From an uncultured Gammaproteobacteria bacterium (GTDB lineage Bacteria > Pseudomonadota > Gammaproteobacteria > Pseudomonadales > Pseudohongiellaceae): DNA of 51,471 nucleotides. The position numbers and the translations under genes are program-made. The notes beneath the pieces were generated by a model. The model was not told the origin of the DNA and did no database searches. It saw only the letters and a list, made by a program, of their open reading frames with translations. The stretch is taken from contig CAILUG010000032.1 in the NCBI GenBank assembly GCA_903837345.1, positions 1 to 51,471 on the forward strand. The letters are read 5' to 3'. Of this stretch, positions 1 through 9,390 are shown one piece after another (the stretch's first letter is position 1; every line of letters starts with the position of its first letter).

Positions 1-183
1 CATCGCATCAGCAATTTCCTGTTGTGGCAATTTGCCTATACCGAGCTCTATTTCACGCCGACGCTCTGGCCGGATTTTGACGAAGCCGAACTGGATCTGG
101 CACTGGCTGACTATGCCAGCCGCCAGCGCCGTTACGGCAAGTTGAGCGAACAAATGGAAACCGAGCGGACCGGGGCCGGCTGA
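1..183 (+). CDS. uppS: Undecaprenyl diphosphate synthase, C-terminal part
   Basis: Open from the first base of the window to a TGA; only the last 60 residues are present. UppS is the cytosolic cis-prenyltransferase that extends farnesyl-PP to C55 undecaprenyl-PP, the lipid carrier for peptidoglycan and O-antigen. The stretch [17 protein letters not shown] followed by LWPDF is the conserved C-terminal block of the family (RxSNFLLWQ, ELYF, WPDF). It is followed one base later by cdsA, the usual gammaproteobacterial order. The truncation is only the window edge. Confidence 0.95.
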   Translation, partial: HRISNFLLWQFAYTELYFTPTLWPDFDEAELDLALADYASRQRRYGKLSEQMETERTGAG

Positions 184-184
184 A

Positions 185-1009
185 ATGCTGAAACAACGGG
201 TGATCACTGCGCTGATACTCGTGCTGGCCTTGCTGGCGGCAATCCTGTGGCTGCCGGTACCGGGTTTTGAAGCGCTGGTTTTTCTCGTTTTTGCTGCTGG
301 TGCCTGGGAGTGGACCGCCTTGAGTGGCGTGTCCAACCGTCTGGTGCGTACCGGCTATGTGATGTTCATTCTTGGTGCTGGTGTGCTGCTGCCGATGTTG
401 GGACAACAGTTCACAAGATTGGTACTGGTTTGTGCGGTTGTCTGGTGGGTGCAGGCATTCCTGCTGTTATGGCAGTACCCCCGGCCGAATCCCATGCTGA
501 ACAAACCTGCCTACTTGCTGTCGGCAGGATTCCTGACCCTGGTTCCTTGCCTGTTGGCATTGATCAGTCTGGAACAGCTGCCGGGGGATCGCCGGTTTTA
601 TGTCTTGTGGTTTGTCGCACTGGTCGCTGCTGCTGACATTGGTGCCTACTTTGCCGGCAAGGTCTTCGGTAAAACCCGGCTGGCACCTGCAGTAAGTCCC
701 AACAAGACCTGGGAAGGATTTTGCGGCGGATTATTGGCCACCACTGTGGTAGCAATTGCCGGTTCACATTTGCCGCAAGCGGGACTGCTGGCTGGAGTCG
801 GCACGGTCGCACTCATAGTGGCGGCAATATCAATGGCAGCATTAAGTGTGGTGGGGGATTTGTTCGAGAGCCTGTTGAAGCGCCAGCGCAACCTCAAGGA
901 CAGCAGCAATCTGCTGCCGGGTCATGGCGGGGTAATGGACAGGCTCGACAGCATTACCGCAGCCTTGCCATTTTATGTGTTGCTGCTCAACCTGGCGCTG
1001 ACGCCATGA
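185..1009 (+). CDS. cdsA: Phosphatidate cytidylyltransferase (CDP-diglyceride synthase)
   Basis: Integral inner-membrane enzyme that makes CDP-diacylglycerol from phosphatidate and CTP, the branch point to all phospholipids. The 274-residue product is a polytopic membrane protein. Near residues 229-255 it carries the CDS family signature, with KRxxxxKD, then LLPGHGG and DRLD. The ATG starts one base after the uppS stop. The gene ends inside the dxr start (ATGA overlap), so the two are probably translationally coupled. Confidence 0.97.
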   Translation: MLKQRVITALILVLALLAAILWLPVPGFEALVFLVFAAGAWEWTALSGVSNRLVRTGYVMFILGAGVLLPMLGQQFTRLVLVCAVVWWVQAFLLLWQYPRPNPMLNKPAYLLSAGFLTLVPCLLALISLEQLPGDRRFYVLWFVALVAAADIGAYFAGKVFGKTRLAPAVSPNKTWEGFCGGLLATTVVAIAGSHLPQAGLLAGVGTVALIVAAISMAALSVVGDLFESLLKRQRNLKDSSNLLPGHGGVMDRLDSITAALPFYVLLLNLALTP

Positions 1010-2229
1010 TCGGCCCCAGCCGTTGCCTCACCATCCTGGGTTCCACCGGCACCATCGGGGTCAATACCCTGCGTGTGATTGCTGCGTATCCAGGCAAGTT
1101 CACCGTGTATGCGCTCACCGCCAACCGCAATACTGCTTTGCTGGCCCGGCAATGCCGTGAATTCTCCCCGCGTTACGCGGTAATGATGGATGCACAGGAT
1201 GCATCCGATTTGCAAAAACAGCTGAAAACAGCCGGTTTGGCCACAGAAGTCCTTTATGGACAGGAAGCGCTGGTGGCAGTGGCAACTGCGCCGGAAGCAG
1301 ATACGGTCATGGCCGCCATTGTCGGTGGGGCAGGGCTGGTGCCGACACTGGCAGCAGCAAGTGCCGGCAAGAAAGTATTGCTGGCGAACAAGGAATCGCT
1401 GGTGATGGCAGGCGATCTGTTCATGGACGCAGCGCGCCAAAGTGGCGCAGCCATTTTGCCCATCGACAGTGAACACAATGCCGTTTTCCAGTGTCTGCCA
1501 ATGAATGCGCAGGCCTGTTTTGAACACAAGGGTACTGCCGGGTTCGAGAAAATAGTATTGACGGCCTCAGGCGGGCCGTTCCGCAATCTGCCAGTGGCGC
1601 AATTTCCGCAGGTGACCCCCGCACAGGCCTGTTCGCATCCGAACTGGGTGATGGGCCGCAAGATCTCGGTGGATTCGGCCACGCTGGTCAACAAAGGGCT
1701 CGAACTCATTGAAGCCAGTTACCTGTTTGCAGTGCCGCCCTCGCAGATCGAAGTCGTGATTCATCCGCAAAGCATCATTCATTCCCTGGTTTATTACCGG
1801 GACGGGTCGGTGCTGGCCCAATTGGGGAACCCCGACATGCGCACTCCCATCGCCTATGGTCTGGCCTGGCCTGAACGCATCAATGCCGGCGTTGATCTGC
1901 TGGATCTGGTACGTATAGGGCAGCTGGAATTCCAGGCTCCAGATCTGGTGCGTTTTCCGGGACTGGCACTGGGCAGATCAGCTGCCGAGGCCAGAGGAGC
2001 ATCCCCCATAGTTTTCAATGCTGCGAACGAGGTGGCGGTGGCGGCTTTCCTTGCTGGCCAACTTAGCTTTGAGCAAATACCTGCTATCATTGCAGACACC
2101 TTGGACAGGGCACTTTTCCCTGGTCCGGGGACCTTGTCAGATGTGCTGCAAATAGATGCCACAAGCAGGGCACTATCCACGGAATTGATTGTCAAAACCG
2201 TGGGTAAATCCTCTGGAATTCAACCTTGA
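1006..2229 (+). CDS. dxr: 1-deoxy-D-xylulose 5-phosphate reductoisomerase
   Basis: Cytosolic, second step of the MEP isoprenoid pathway: NADPH-dependent rearrangement and reduction of DXP to MEP. The start at 1006 overlaps the cdsA stop as ATGA and gives 407 residues (E. coli about 398). An in-frame start at 721 would only add an implausible N-terminus antisense-free but inside cdsA. Visible motifs are the NADPH-binding GSTGTIG near residue 10, the metal-binding segment PIDSEHNAVFQ, and SGGPFR followed by GRKISVDSATLVNKGLE. Two later MEP genes, ispD and ispF, lie at 21.5-22.7 kb. Confidence 0.97.
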   Translation: MIGPSRCLTILGSTGTIGVNTLRVIAAYPGKFTVYALTANRNTALLARQCREFSPRYAVMMDAQDASDLQKQLKTAGLATEVLYGQEALVAVATAPEADTVMAAIVGGAGLVPTLAAASAGKKVLLANKESLVMAGDLFMDAARQSGAAILPIDSEHNAVFQCLPMNAQACFEHKGTAGFEKIVLTASGGPFRNLPVAQFPQVTPAQACSHPNWVMGRKISVDSATLVNKGLELIEASYLFAVPPSQIEVVIHPQSIIHSLVYYRDGSVLAQLGNPDMRTPIAYGLAWPERINAGVDLLDLVRIGQLEFQAPDLVRFPGLALGRSAAEARGASPIVFNAANEVAVAAFLAGQLSFEQIPAIIADTLDRALFPGPGTLSDVLQIDATSRALSTELIVKTVGKSSGIQP

Positions 2230-2239
2230 CGAAGCAAGT

Positions 2240-3661
2240 ATGGAATTGATCGGCTCAATATTGTTCAGCGTGCTCGCCATGCTGTTCACGCTGGGTATCC
2301 TGGTGACGATCCACGAATACGGCCACTATCGTGTGGCCCGTTTATGTGGCGTTCAGGTTGAGCGCTTTTCCATCGGACTTGGCAAAACAATTTTTCGCTG
2401 GTATGGCAAACCCGATTCTGAAAACAAACACGCACCTCGCACTGAATTTGCGATTGGTATCGTGCCGCTGGGCGGCTATGTGAAGATGCTGGGCGAACAG
2501 GATCAGGAGCCGCTTGCTCCGGAGCAGCGTCATGCTGCTTTCAATCACAAACCACTGGGAAGTCGCGCAGCGATCATTGCTGCAGGTCCCATTGCCAATT
2601 TCGCGCTGGCGATCGTTCTGTACTGGCTGATGTTCGTTACCGGTGTCAGCGGGCTCGCGCCGGTTGTGGGAAGAGTCAACCAGGGTTCTGCTGCAATGGT
2701 TGCCGGACTGGAATCCGGCGACGAGATTCTGGCAGTCGATGGAGTGAAGACCCCGACCTGGCAGGATGTACGCCTGCGCATGCTCGACAAGCTTGGCGAA
2801 AGCGGCACTCTCAGACTGGCGGTTGGCAAACACGATGCCGGCACCCCCCGCGAGTTGCAGATCCCGGTCACCAACTGGCTCAGGGGAAGTGATAATCCTG
2901 ACCAACTGGGTGATCTTGGCGTTGTACCTTTCCACCAGCATATCCCGGCCAGAATCGACAGTGTGTTGCCGGACGGCAGGGCCAAAACTGCCGGTCTGCT
3001 GGCAGGTGATCTCATCACCTCGGCCAATGGCCGCAATGTGCTGGACTGGAATGACTGGCTGAAGCTGGTGCATGACAATCCGGAAAAAACCATCGATGTG
3101 GGCATCATGCGCGGGGACCTGCCCTTGCAGCTTTCGCTGCGACCGGCAACAAGACTGGCAAACACCGGCCTGCCCGAGCTCGACAGCAATGGTCTTCCCC
3201 AAGGCTTCATCGGCGCGGCAGTAACGGTGCCGAAACTGCCCGAATGGATGAACCGCAGCGTGCACTACAACCCGCTGGCCGCCATTCCGCATGCGGTCAG
3301 GGAAACCTGGAACAACAGCGTGTTCGTACTGGTATCAATGAAGAAAATGCTCATTGGTCTTATATCGCTCAAGAATATCAGTGGTCCCATCACCATCGCC
3401 CAGGTGGCAGGCCAGACCGCCAGCATCGGATTCGAGTATTACATCAGCTTTCTGGCAGTGCTCAGTGTGAGCCTGGGCATATTCAATCTGCTGCCGATTC
3501 CTGTGCTTGATGGAGGTCATCTCGTCTATATCGGCATGGAAGCACTAATGCGCAAACCGGTGCCGCGGCGCTTCCAGGAATGGGGCCTGCAGGCAGGCCT
3601 GATGCTGGTGGCCGGTTTCATGTTTCTCGCACTCTATAACGACGTAAGTCGTTTGTTTTAA
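2240..3661 (+). CDS. rseP: Site-2 intramembrane zinc metalloprotease RseP
   Basis: Inner-membrane protease that performs the second cut of the anti-sigma factor RseA and clears signal-peptide remnants. The start at 2240 gives 473 residues beginning MELIGSILFSV. The zinc motif HEYGH is at residues 25-29 in the first membrane segment. Two PDZ domains follow in the periplasmic part (roughly residues 120-310). The third metal ligand lies in NLLPIPVLDGG, with N416 and D424. An alternative start at 2189 would overlap dxr by 41 bases and is less likely. The gene sits directly before bamA, as in other gammaproteobacteria, linking envelope stress to outer-membrane assembly. Confidence 0.96.
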   Translation: MELIGSILFSVLAMLFTLGILVTIHEYGHYRVARLCGVQVERFSIGLGKTIFRWYGKPDSENKHAPRTEFAIGIVPLGGYVKMLGEQDQEPLAPEQRHAAFNHKPLGSRAAIIAAGPIANFALAIVLYWLMFVTGVSGLAPVVGRVNQGSAAMVAGLESGDEILAVDGVKTPTWQDVRLRMLDKLGESGTLRLAVGKHDAGTPRELQIPVTNWLRGSDNPDQLGDLGVVPFHQHIPARIDSVLPDGRAKTAGLLAGDLITSANGRNVLDWNDWLKLVHDNPEKTIDVGIMRGDLPLQLSLRPATRLANTGLPELDSNGLPQGFIGAAVTVPKLPEWMNRSVHYNPLAAIPHAVRETWNNSVFVLVSMKKMLIGLISLKNISGPITIAQVAGQTASIGFEYYISFLAVLSVSLGIFNLLPIPVLDGGHLVYIGMEALMRKPVPRRFQEWGLQAGLMLVAGFMFLALYNDVSRLF

Positions 3662-3675
3662 GGTAAGCCCTTCTG

Positions 3676-6384
3676 ATGTTGTCGAAGTCCAGTAAACAAT
3701 TCCTCTCCGCATGCGTGCTGGCCCTGATGGGTCTGCCGGCTGCGTTCGCCCAATCCATAACCGTCGCCGATATCCGTCTTGAAGGATTGCAGCGAGTGGC
3801 AGCCAGCAGCGTGTTCGGTCTGCTCAATGTCAAAGTCGGTGACAAGGTGGGGCAGGCTGAAATCTCCCGCATCATCCGTGATGTTTTCTCTTCAAACTAT
3901 TTCGAGGACATCCAGGTTCTCACTGAAGAAAATGTGCTGATCATCCGTGTCAGGGAACGTCCGACCATTTCCGAGATCAACATCAAGGGCAACAAACTGA
4001 TTCCCACCGATGCCTTGATGAAAAACATGGAAAAAGCAGGGCTGTCGGTAGGCCAGGTTTACCAGCCGTCCACACTGGATGGCATGCAGTTGGCGCTGGA
4101 AGAGGAATACGTGAAACAGGGCATGTATGGTGCCACTGTCGAGCTGGACGTGCAGAAGCAGGATCGCAACCGCACAGCACTCAATATCAATGTCAATGAA
4201 GGTGATGCTTCCAAAATCGTCCATATCAACATCGTCGGCAATGCCAAATTCGACGACGAGAAGCTGCTGAAGCTGTTCGAGCTGAAAAAATCCCACTGGA
4301 TGTCCATCTTCAAGAAGGATGACAGATACGCCCAGGAGAAAATCAAGGGTGACCTGGAAAGACTGACATCGTTTTACATGGACCAGGGTTATGTGAATTT
4401 TGCAGTCACTTCCACCCAGGTTTCACTTACACCTGACAAGCAGCAGGTCTATATCACCATCAATATTTCCGAAGGTGATGTCTACAAGGTCAACGAAGTG
4501 AAACTGGCCGGGGACATGGTCAATTCCGAGGAATGGCTGCGCTTGACCATGCAGGTGGCCAAGGGGCAGGTTTTCTCGCAGCAACTGGTGACTTTCACAT
4601 CCGAATTGATGACCAAGCTGCTCGGCAACAGCGGCTATTTCTTTGCCAAGGTTGAAGGTGTGCCGCATGTGAACGAAGCGGACAAAACCGTGGATATCAC
4701 ATTCTTCGTGGAGCCGGGTGAACGTACCTATGTGAACCGCATCAGTTTCAAGGGCAATACCAATACTGCCGATGAAGTCATGCGTCGCGAGATGCGGCAG
4801 ATGGAAGGTGCGCCGGCTTCAAAATCGCTGCTCGATGCATCCAAGGTTCGCATGGAGCGACTGGGCTATTTCAAGAAAGTTGACTACACCACCAACAAGG
4901 TGGCCGGCACCGGTGACCAGATTGATGTGGAGTACACCGTAGAAGAACAACTGAATGGCAGCATAGGCGGCAGCATCGGGTACGGCCAGGTGGTTGGTTT
5001 GCAGTTAAGTGCCAATCTCCAGCAGGTCAACTTCCTTGGCACCGGCAAAACCATTGGCGTTAGTGCCAATACCTCGTCATACAGCACCAGCTACAACTTC
5101 AGTTATTTCGATCCGTACTACACCATCGATGGTGTCAGCCGCGGCTTCAGTCTTGGCTACACCACGTCAGACTATGCCAAGCTCAATCTTGCCAGTTACA
5201 GCACCAACCAGATTTCCGCCAGTACCACCTATGGTTATCAGCTCAGCGAAACCCAGAACCTGGCGTTCAATCTTGGCTGGAGCAACACCAAGATTGATGC
5301 CGGTGTTGGTCCGGTACAGGAAATCAAGTCCAGCGCAGTGCTGGATCCAGCCATTACCGACTACTTCGTGCAGCAGCCGCAATCGCAATCCAGCGGTATA
5401 CCCGGTTTCGGCGGTCTCTACATCCCTGTCAGTGATGGTGTGACAGCACCACTAAGCAGCCTGCCAGCCAGTGCCTTCAACAACAACATGGGATTCCTTG
5501 ATCGCGAGGGCAGCCGGTTCAATGATTTCACACTCAATGTCACCTGGTCAGAGTCCACGCTGAACAGGGGGATCTTCCCCACAGCCGGTAACGCACAGAG
5601 TTTGTCTTTTGAATTCACCATTCCCGGCAGTGATCTGAGTTTCTATCGTTTCCGCTACTTCGCCGAGAAGTATTATCCCCTGTTCGGCCAGTGGATAATT
5701 CACGCTCGTACAGATCTTGGTTATGGTGATGGTTACGGCAGCACTCAGCAGTTGCCGTTTTTCCAGAACTTCTATGCAGGCGGTCTGGGAACTGTTCGCG
5801 GATACCGGCGCAATACACTGGGGCCACTCGCAACGATTCCCTCCTATTACCTTCCCGGGTACTCAAAGTACGTCAAGGACAGGGATGGCAACATCCTGTA
5901 TGACGCAGGCACTGGTGCTCCGGTAACGGATACCCAATCTCCGCAGGCCTATGCGCTGGAAGCGATAGTGGATGCCAATGGTGCTCCGGTACTGGATGCC
6001 AAGGGTATGCCAACCTACACACAAAAGCTGGCCCAGCAGGTCGCCTATACCGGTACACCGGCACCCTTCGGCGGCAATATTTCCACAACCGGCACGGTTG
6101 AATTGCTGTTTCCGCTGCCGTTTGTTGAAGATCGCAGCCGTGTGCGATCCAGCTTCTTCATTGACGCCGGCAACGTGTTTTCCTCCTATTGTACGGATGT
6201 GCAGGCTGCCAATAACAACTGCCTGAAATTCAATCTCAATGAATTGCGCTACTCGGCTGGCTTGTCCGTTTCCTGGCAGTCCGGCGCCATGGGCATCATG
6301 ACGTTCAGCGTTGCCAAAGCCTTCAATACCAGTATCATAGACCAACATGAAGTGTTCCAGTTCAGTCTGGGCAATGCCTTCTGA
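3676..6384 (+). CDS. bamA: Outer-membrane protein assembly factor BamA, long-loop form
   Basis: Omp85-family core of the BAM complex that inserts beta-barrel proteins into the outer membrane. A signal peptide ends after the Ala at residue 25 (PAAFA, then QS). Five POTRA domains span about residues 26-430 and a 16-stranded barrel follows. The L6 motif VRGY is at residues 707-710, followed by NTLGP. At 902 residues it is about 90 longer than E. coli BamA (810). Two regions account for the excess: about 75 residues between the IDAGVG and NDFTLNVTW segments (an L4-like loop), and about 80 residues between NTLGP and FGGN in loop 6. Both would face outside the cell. Upstream is rseP; skp follows. 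Confidence 0.96.
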   Translation: MLSKSSKQFLSACVLALMGLPAAFAQSITVADIRLEGLQRVAASSVFGLLNVKVGDKVGQAEISRIIRDVFSSNYFEDIQVLTEENVLIIRVRERPTISEINIKGNKLIPTDALMKNMEKAGLSVGQVYQPSTLDGMQLALEEEYVKQGMYGATVELDVQKQDRNRTALNINVNEGDASKIVHINIVGNAKFDDEKLLKLFELKKSHWMSIFKKDDRYAQEKIKGDLERLTSFYMDQGYVNFAVTSTQVSLTPDKQQVYITINISEGDVYKVNEVKLAGDMVNSEEWLRLTMQVAKGQVFSQQLVTFTSELMTKLLGNSGYFFAKVEGVPHVNEADKTVDITFFVEPGERTYVNRISFKGNTNTADEVMRREMRQMEGAPASKSLLDASKVRMERLGYFKKVDYTTNKVAGTGDQIDVEYTVEEQLNGSIGGSIGYGQVVGLQLSANLQQVNFLGTGKTIGVSANTSSYSTSYNFSYFDPYYTIDGVSRGFSLGYTTSDYAKLNLASYSTNQISASTTYGYQLSETQNLAFNLGWSNTKIDAGVGPVQEIKSSAVLDPAITDYFVQQPQSQSSGIPGFGGLYIPVSDGVTAPLSSLPASAFNNNMGFLDREGSRFNDFTLNVTWSESTLNRGIFPTAGNAQSLSFEFTIPGSDLSFYRFRYFAEKYYPLFGQWIIHARTDLGYGDGYGSTQQLPFFQNFYAGGLGTVRGYRRNTLGPLATIPSYYLPGYSKYVKDRDGNILYDAGTGAPVTDTQSPQAYALEAIVDANGAPVLDAKGMPTYTQKLAQQVAYTGTPAPFGGNISTTGTVELLFPLPFVEDRSRVRSSFFIDAGNVFSSYCTDVQAANNNCLKFNLNELRYSAGLSVSWQSGAMGIMTFSVAKAFNTSIIDQHEVFQFSLGNAF
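5913..5991 (+). repeat. In-frame direct repeat inside the BamA loop-6 insertion
   Basis: TGGTGCTCCGGTA occurs at 5913-5925 and again at 5979-5991, exactly 66 bases (22 codons) apart and in the same frame. Each copy is followed two bases later by GGAT. The encoded segments GAPVTD and GAPVLD are flanked by similar D/G-rich residues, which suggests a short internal duplication enlarged this surface loop. Confidence 0.7.
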
Positions 6385-6386
6385 TT

Positions 6387-6395
6387 CCCCCCCCC
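6387..6395. repeat. C9 homopolymer in the bamA-skp gap
   Basis: Nine consecutive C residues lie three bases after the bamA stop codon and 34 bases before the skp start. This is a slippage-prone tract in the 5' untranslated region of skp. A second C9 tract occurs at 36357-36365, also just upstream of a gene. Confidence 0.8.
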
Positions 6396-6429
6396 TCTAT
6401 CAACGATCCGTATCTGGAGAACCCTTACA

Positions 6430-6999
6430 ATGAAAATGTCGTACTTGAACTGTGGCAAAGCCGCAGCTTCCGCCCTGCTGCTGGCGATGGTGGTTACCTC
6501 CGGGGCATCAGCTGCACAGGCTGACAGTGAAAAGACCGCAGTAGGCAGAGGCGCTCCCCTGCAGAAAGTGGCTGTACTCGACATGTCGGCAGCATTGTTC
6601 AATACCGATCGGGCCAAGGCGGTTGACCAGGAATTGCAAAAACAGACTGCCGATGACCAGACCAAGATCCGTTCGCTGGCCGAAGAAGGCAAAAAGTTGC
6701 AGGACAAGCTCAAGAAGGACGAGGCTGTCATGAGCGACGATGAAAAACGCAAGAGTTCCGAAAAGCTGCAGGAAATCGGCGTTCAATACCAATTCCTCAG
6801 CGAAAAGCTGCAGAAATTGTCGGAAGAGCGTCGTAACCAGTTCCAGCAGACCTATGCGCCCAACCTGATCAAGGCCATCAGCGAAGTGGTGCAGGAGGAA
6901 AATGTTGACATCCTGTTCCGTACAGAAGCGGCACCATATTACCGGAACGCCTACGACATCACCGCCCGGGTGACAGAAAAGCTCAACGCACAGAAATAA
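6430..6999 (+). CDS. skp: Periplasmic chaperone Skp/OmpH
   Basis: Holdase that carries unfolded outer-membrane proteins across the periplasm to BamA. The 189-residue precursor has a signal peptide (charged MKMSYLNCGK, then a hydrophobic stretch, cut near ASA at residues 26-28). Next is the small beta-strand core (VAVLDMSAAL) and a long charged, Q/E/K-rich coiled-coil region (residues 65-150) forming the tentacles. A GGAGA Shine-Dalgarno lies at the right distance. The position between bamA and lpxD is the standard arrangement. Confidence 0.93.
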   Translation: MKMSYLNCGKAAASALLLAMVVTSGASAAQADSEKTAVGRGAPLQKVAVLDMSAALFNTDRAKAVDQELQKQTADDQTKIRSLAEEGKKLQDKLKKDEAVMSDDEKRKSSEKLQEIGVQYQFLSEKLQKLSEERRNQFQQTYAPNLIKAISEVVQEENVDILFRTEAAPYYRNAYDITARVTEKLNAQK

Positions 7000-7024
7000 G
7001 CGGTGAGTCAGGCGAGTGACCACT

Positions 7025-8059
7025 ATGACAGTCACAACCCTGAAGGAACTCGCCACAGCGTTGGGACTGGAATTGCGGGGCAGCAGATCTGCTGCCTCGA
7101 CTGTGATCGAAGGCCTGGCTGCACTTGCCACAGCCGGTCCCGGCCAGCTCAGTTTCTACAATAATCCCCGGTACCATGCCGATCTCTGCAGCACCCGCGC
7201 AGCAGCAGTGATCCTGCGTCCGGAAGATGCCGCCGATTGTCCGGCAACCTGTTTGCTTAGCAGCAATCCCTATTTGTCATATGCGCAGGCCTCGCAATTG
7301 TTTGACTCCCGCCCTCATGAGCCTGTGACCATCCACGCCGCAGCCCATGTTGACCCGTCCGCACTGGTGGGAGCGGGGGTTTCGATCGCAGCCAATGTGG
7401 TTGTAGGTGCCGGAGTCAGTATCGGGGCCGGCACTGTGATCGGTGCCAATTGTGTGATTGGACCTGATTGCAGAATTGGTGCCGGTTGCCTGCTTTATCC
7501 CAATGTAACCCTTTATCATGCTGTCGTGCTGGGCGAGCGCTGCATTGTCCATTCTGCAGCAGTAGTGGGCAGTGACGGCTTTGGTTTTGCCAAATCCGGC
7601 AACCGGTATATCAAGATTGCACAGCTGGGTGCAGTGGTGATCGGCAATGATGTGGAAATCGGAGCTGGTTCCAGCATCGACCGCGGAGCACTGGAAGACA
7701 CGGTGATAGAAGACGGTGTCAAAATCGATAACCAGGTTCAGATAGCCCACAATGTGCGAATCGGCTCCAATACTGTTATTTGCGGCTGCTGTGGAATCGC
7801 CGGTAGCTCGAGCATAGGTAAAAACTGTACTATTGCCGGAGGTGTTGGTGTGATCAATCACGTGAATATATGTGATGACGTCACCGTTACTGCCATGTCG
7901 CTGGTCAATCAGGACATCAGTGAGCCCGGGGTCTATTCTTCCGGAACAGGTATTGATGCAACCGGCAACTGGCGTCGCAACATAGTCCGTTTTCGCCAGT
8001 TGGATGAAATGTGGCGGCGTTTGCTCCGTCTGGAAAAGCACAAGCACAACTTGTCCTGA
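7025..8059 (+). CDS. lpxD: UDP-3-O-acylglucosamine N-acyltransferase
   Basis: Third step of lipid A synthesis: transfers a 3-hydroxyacyl chain from ACP to UDP-3-O-acylglucosamine. I chose ATG 7025 (344 residues; E. coli 341) over an in-frame GTG at 7016 because AGGCGA at 7010-7015 is nine bases before the ATG but abuts the GTG. An N-terminal uridine-binding domain is followed by a left-handed beta-helix of hexapeptide repeats (many IGAG, VVGAG and IG units, residues 100-300). The catalytic histidine is in QIAHNV. The C-terminal helix may contact ACP. It is clustered with fabZ, lpxA and lpxB. Confidence 0.96.
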   Translation: MTVTTLKELATALGLELRGSRSAASTVIEGLAALATAGPGQLSFYNNPRYHADLCSTRAAAVILRPEDAADCPATCLLSSNPYLSYAQASQLFDSRPHEPVTIHAAAHVDPSALVGAGVSIAANVVVGAGVSIGAGTVIGANCVIGPDCRIGAGCLLYPNVTLYHAVVLGERCIVHSAAVVGSDGFGFAKSGNRYIKIAQLGAVVIGNDVEIGAGSSIDRGALEDTVIEDGVKIDNQVQIAHNVRIGSNTVICGCCGIAGSSSIGKNCTIAGGVGVINHVNICDDVTVTAMSLVNQDISEPGVYSSGTGIDATGNWRRNIVRFRQLDEMWRRLLRLEKHKHNLS

Positions 8060-8116
8060 CCTATCACCACCATTGTTTGCGCTGGAATGGCGCTGAAGTA
8101 TGAACAGGATTATCCC

Positions 8117-8563
8117 ATGATGCACATTGACCAGATCAAAGCCTATTTGCCGCAGCGCTATCCATTCCTGATGGTTGATCGCGTGCTTGAACTTGAAATG
8201 GGCAAGCGCATCAAGGCATTGAAGAACGTCACCGTCAATGAAGAGTTCTTCCAGGGCCATTTCCCGCACAAACCCATCATGCCTGGCGTTATGATCATTG
8301 AAGCGCTGGCGCAGGCGGCTGGAGTGCTGGGCTTCAAAAGCCAGGAAAAACTGCCGCGAGACGGTTATATCTATTATTTCGTAGGGGCCGACCATGTGCG
8401 CCTGAAACGACCGGTGGTGCCGGGTGACCAGTTGATTCTGGAAGCGGAACTGGTGGTGGTCAAACGCGGCATCTACAAATTCGAATGCAAGGCATCCGTA
8501 GATGGCGAACTTGCCTGCGAGGCCACAATTCTGTGTGCTGAACGCAAAGAAGAATCAAAATAG
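8117..8563 (+). CDS. fabZ: 3-hydroxyacyl-ACP dehydratase FabZ
   Basis: Dehydrates 3-hydroxyacyl-ACP during fatty-acid elongation and competes with LpxA and LpxD for the same substrate pool, which explains its place among lpx genes. The start at 8117 is preceded by AGGA seven bases upstream and gives 148 residues, the family length. An ATG at 8087 in the same frame lacks a ribosome site. The hotdog-fold active site shows H48 in [13 protein letters not shown] and E62 in [10 protein letters not shown]. Confidence 0.96.
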   Translation: MMHIDQIKAYLPQRYPFLMVDRVLELEMGKRIKALKNVTVNEEFFQGHFPHKPIMPGVMIIEALAQAAGVLGFKSQEKLPRDGYIYYFVGADHVRLKRPVVPGDQLILEAELVVVKRGIYKFECKASVDGELACEATILCAERKEESK

Positions 8564-8619
8564 GCATGAATGGATTAATCTACTTTTGGTAACCCCGGAC
8601 AACGGCAAGGTGTACTTGC

Positions 8620-9390
8620 GTGAGCAGCAACGCAGCAATAATTGATCCTACCGCCCGTTTGGGTGCCAATGTCAAAATCGGCCCGTGGACCATCATCGGG
8701 GCCGGTGTCGAGATTGGCGACGACTGCGAAATCGCTTCCCATGTGATCATCAAGGGGCCGACACGCATTGGCAAACGCAATCGCATCTTCCAGTTTGCGT
8801 CAGTGGGTGAGGATCCGTCCGACAAGAAATTCCATGGTGAAGTGACCTGGCTGGAAATCGGCGATGACAATGTCATCCGTGAAGGTGCCACCATTCATCG
8901 TGGTACTGAAATCGGCGGTGGAGTTACCCGCATCGGCTCCAACAACCTGTTCATGCCCTATACCCATGTGGCGCATGACTGTATCGTCGGCAACAACACC
9001 ATCTTTTCCAACAACGCTGCCATCAGCGGCCATGTGATAGTGGAAGACTGGGTGATCCTGGGCGGCTTCGCCGGTGTGTACCAGTTTTTGCGCATCGGTG
9101 CCCACAGCTTCATCGGCGCGCAGACCCATGTGAACATGGACGTGCCAGCCTATATCATGGTCAATGGCAGTCCGCCCGAAGTGAAGGGCATCAATACCAC
9201 CGGTCTTGAGCGGCGCGGCTTCAGCAAGGAAAGCATCCATCTGCTGCGCAAGGCCTTCAAGATCCTGTATCGTCACGGCAACACCCTGGACGAAGCACTG
9301 GCCGAACTGGAAACACTGGCACCGAACGCTCCGGAAGTCGGTATCCTGATCGAGTCTGTGCGCGCTTCCACCAAAGGTATTCTGCGCTGA
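8620..9390 (+). CDS. lpxA: UDP-N-acetylglucosamine O-acyltransferase LpxA
   Basis: First step of lipid A synthesis: 3-O-acylation of UDP-GlcNAc from 3-hydroxyacyl-ACP. It starts with GTG at 8620, preceded by AAGG nine bases upstream, and gives 256 residues (E. coli 262). The left-handed beta-helix hexapeptide repeats (IGPW, IIGAGVEIGDD) fill residues 1-190, with the catalytic His in THVAHDC. A helical C-terminal domain follows (GLERRGFS, then LLRKAFKILY). The stop overlaps the lpxB start by one base. Confidence 0.96.
   Translation: MSSNAAIIDPTARLGANVKIGPWTIIGAGVEIGDDCEIASHVIIKGPTRIGKRNRIFQFASVGEDPSDKKFHGEVTWLEIGDDNVIREGATIHRGTEIGGGVTRIGSNNLFMPYTHVAHDCIVGNNTIFSNNAAISGHVIVEDWVILGGFAGVYQFLRIGAHSFIGAQTHVNMDVPAYIMVNGSPPEVKGINTTGLERRGFSKESIHLLRKAFKILYRHGNTLDEALAELETLAPNAPEVGILIESVRASTKGILR

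Noticed and set aside
721-1005. N-terminal extension of dxr by 95 residues
   Set aside because: Lies wholly inside cdsA; the ATGA overlap at 1006 gives the family length and N-terminus.
7277-8395. 372-residue open frame on the minus strand across lpxD-fabZ
   Set aside because: Mirror of hexapeptide-repeat codons in lpxD; no recognisable domain.
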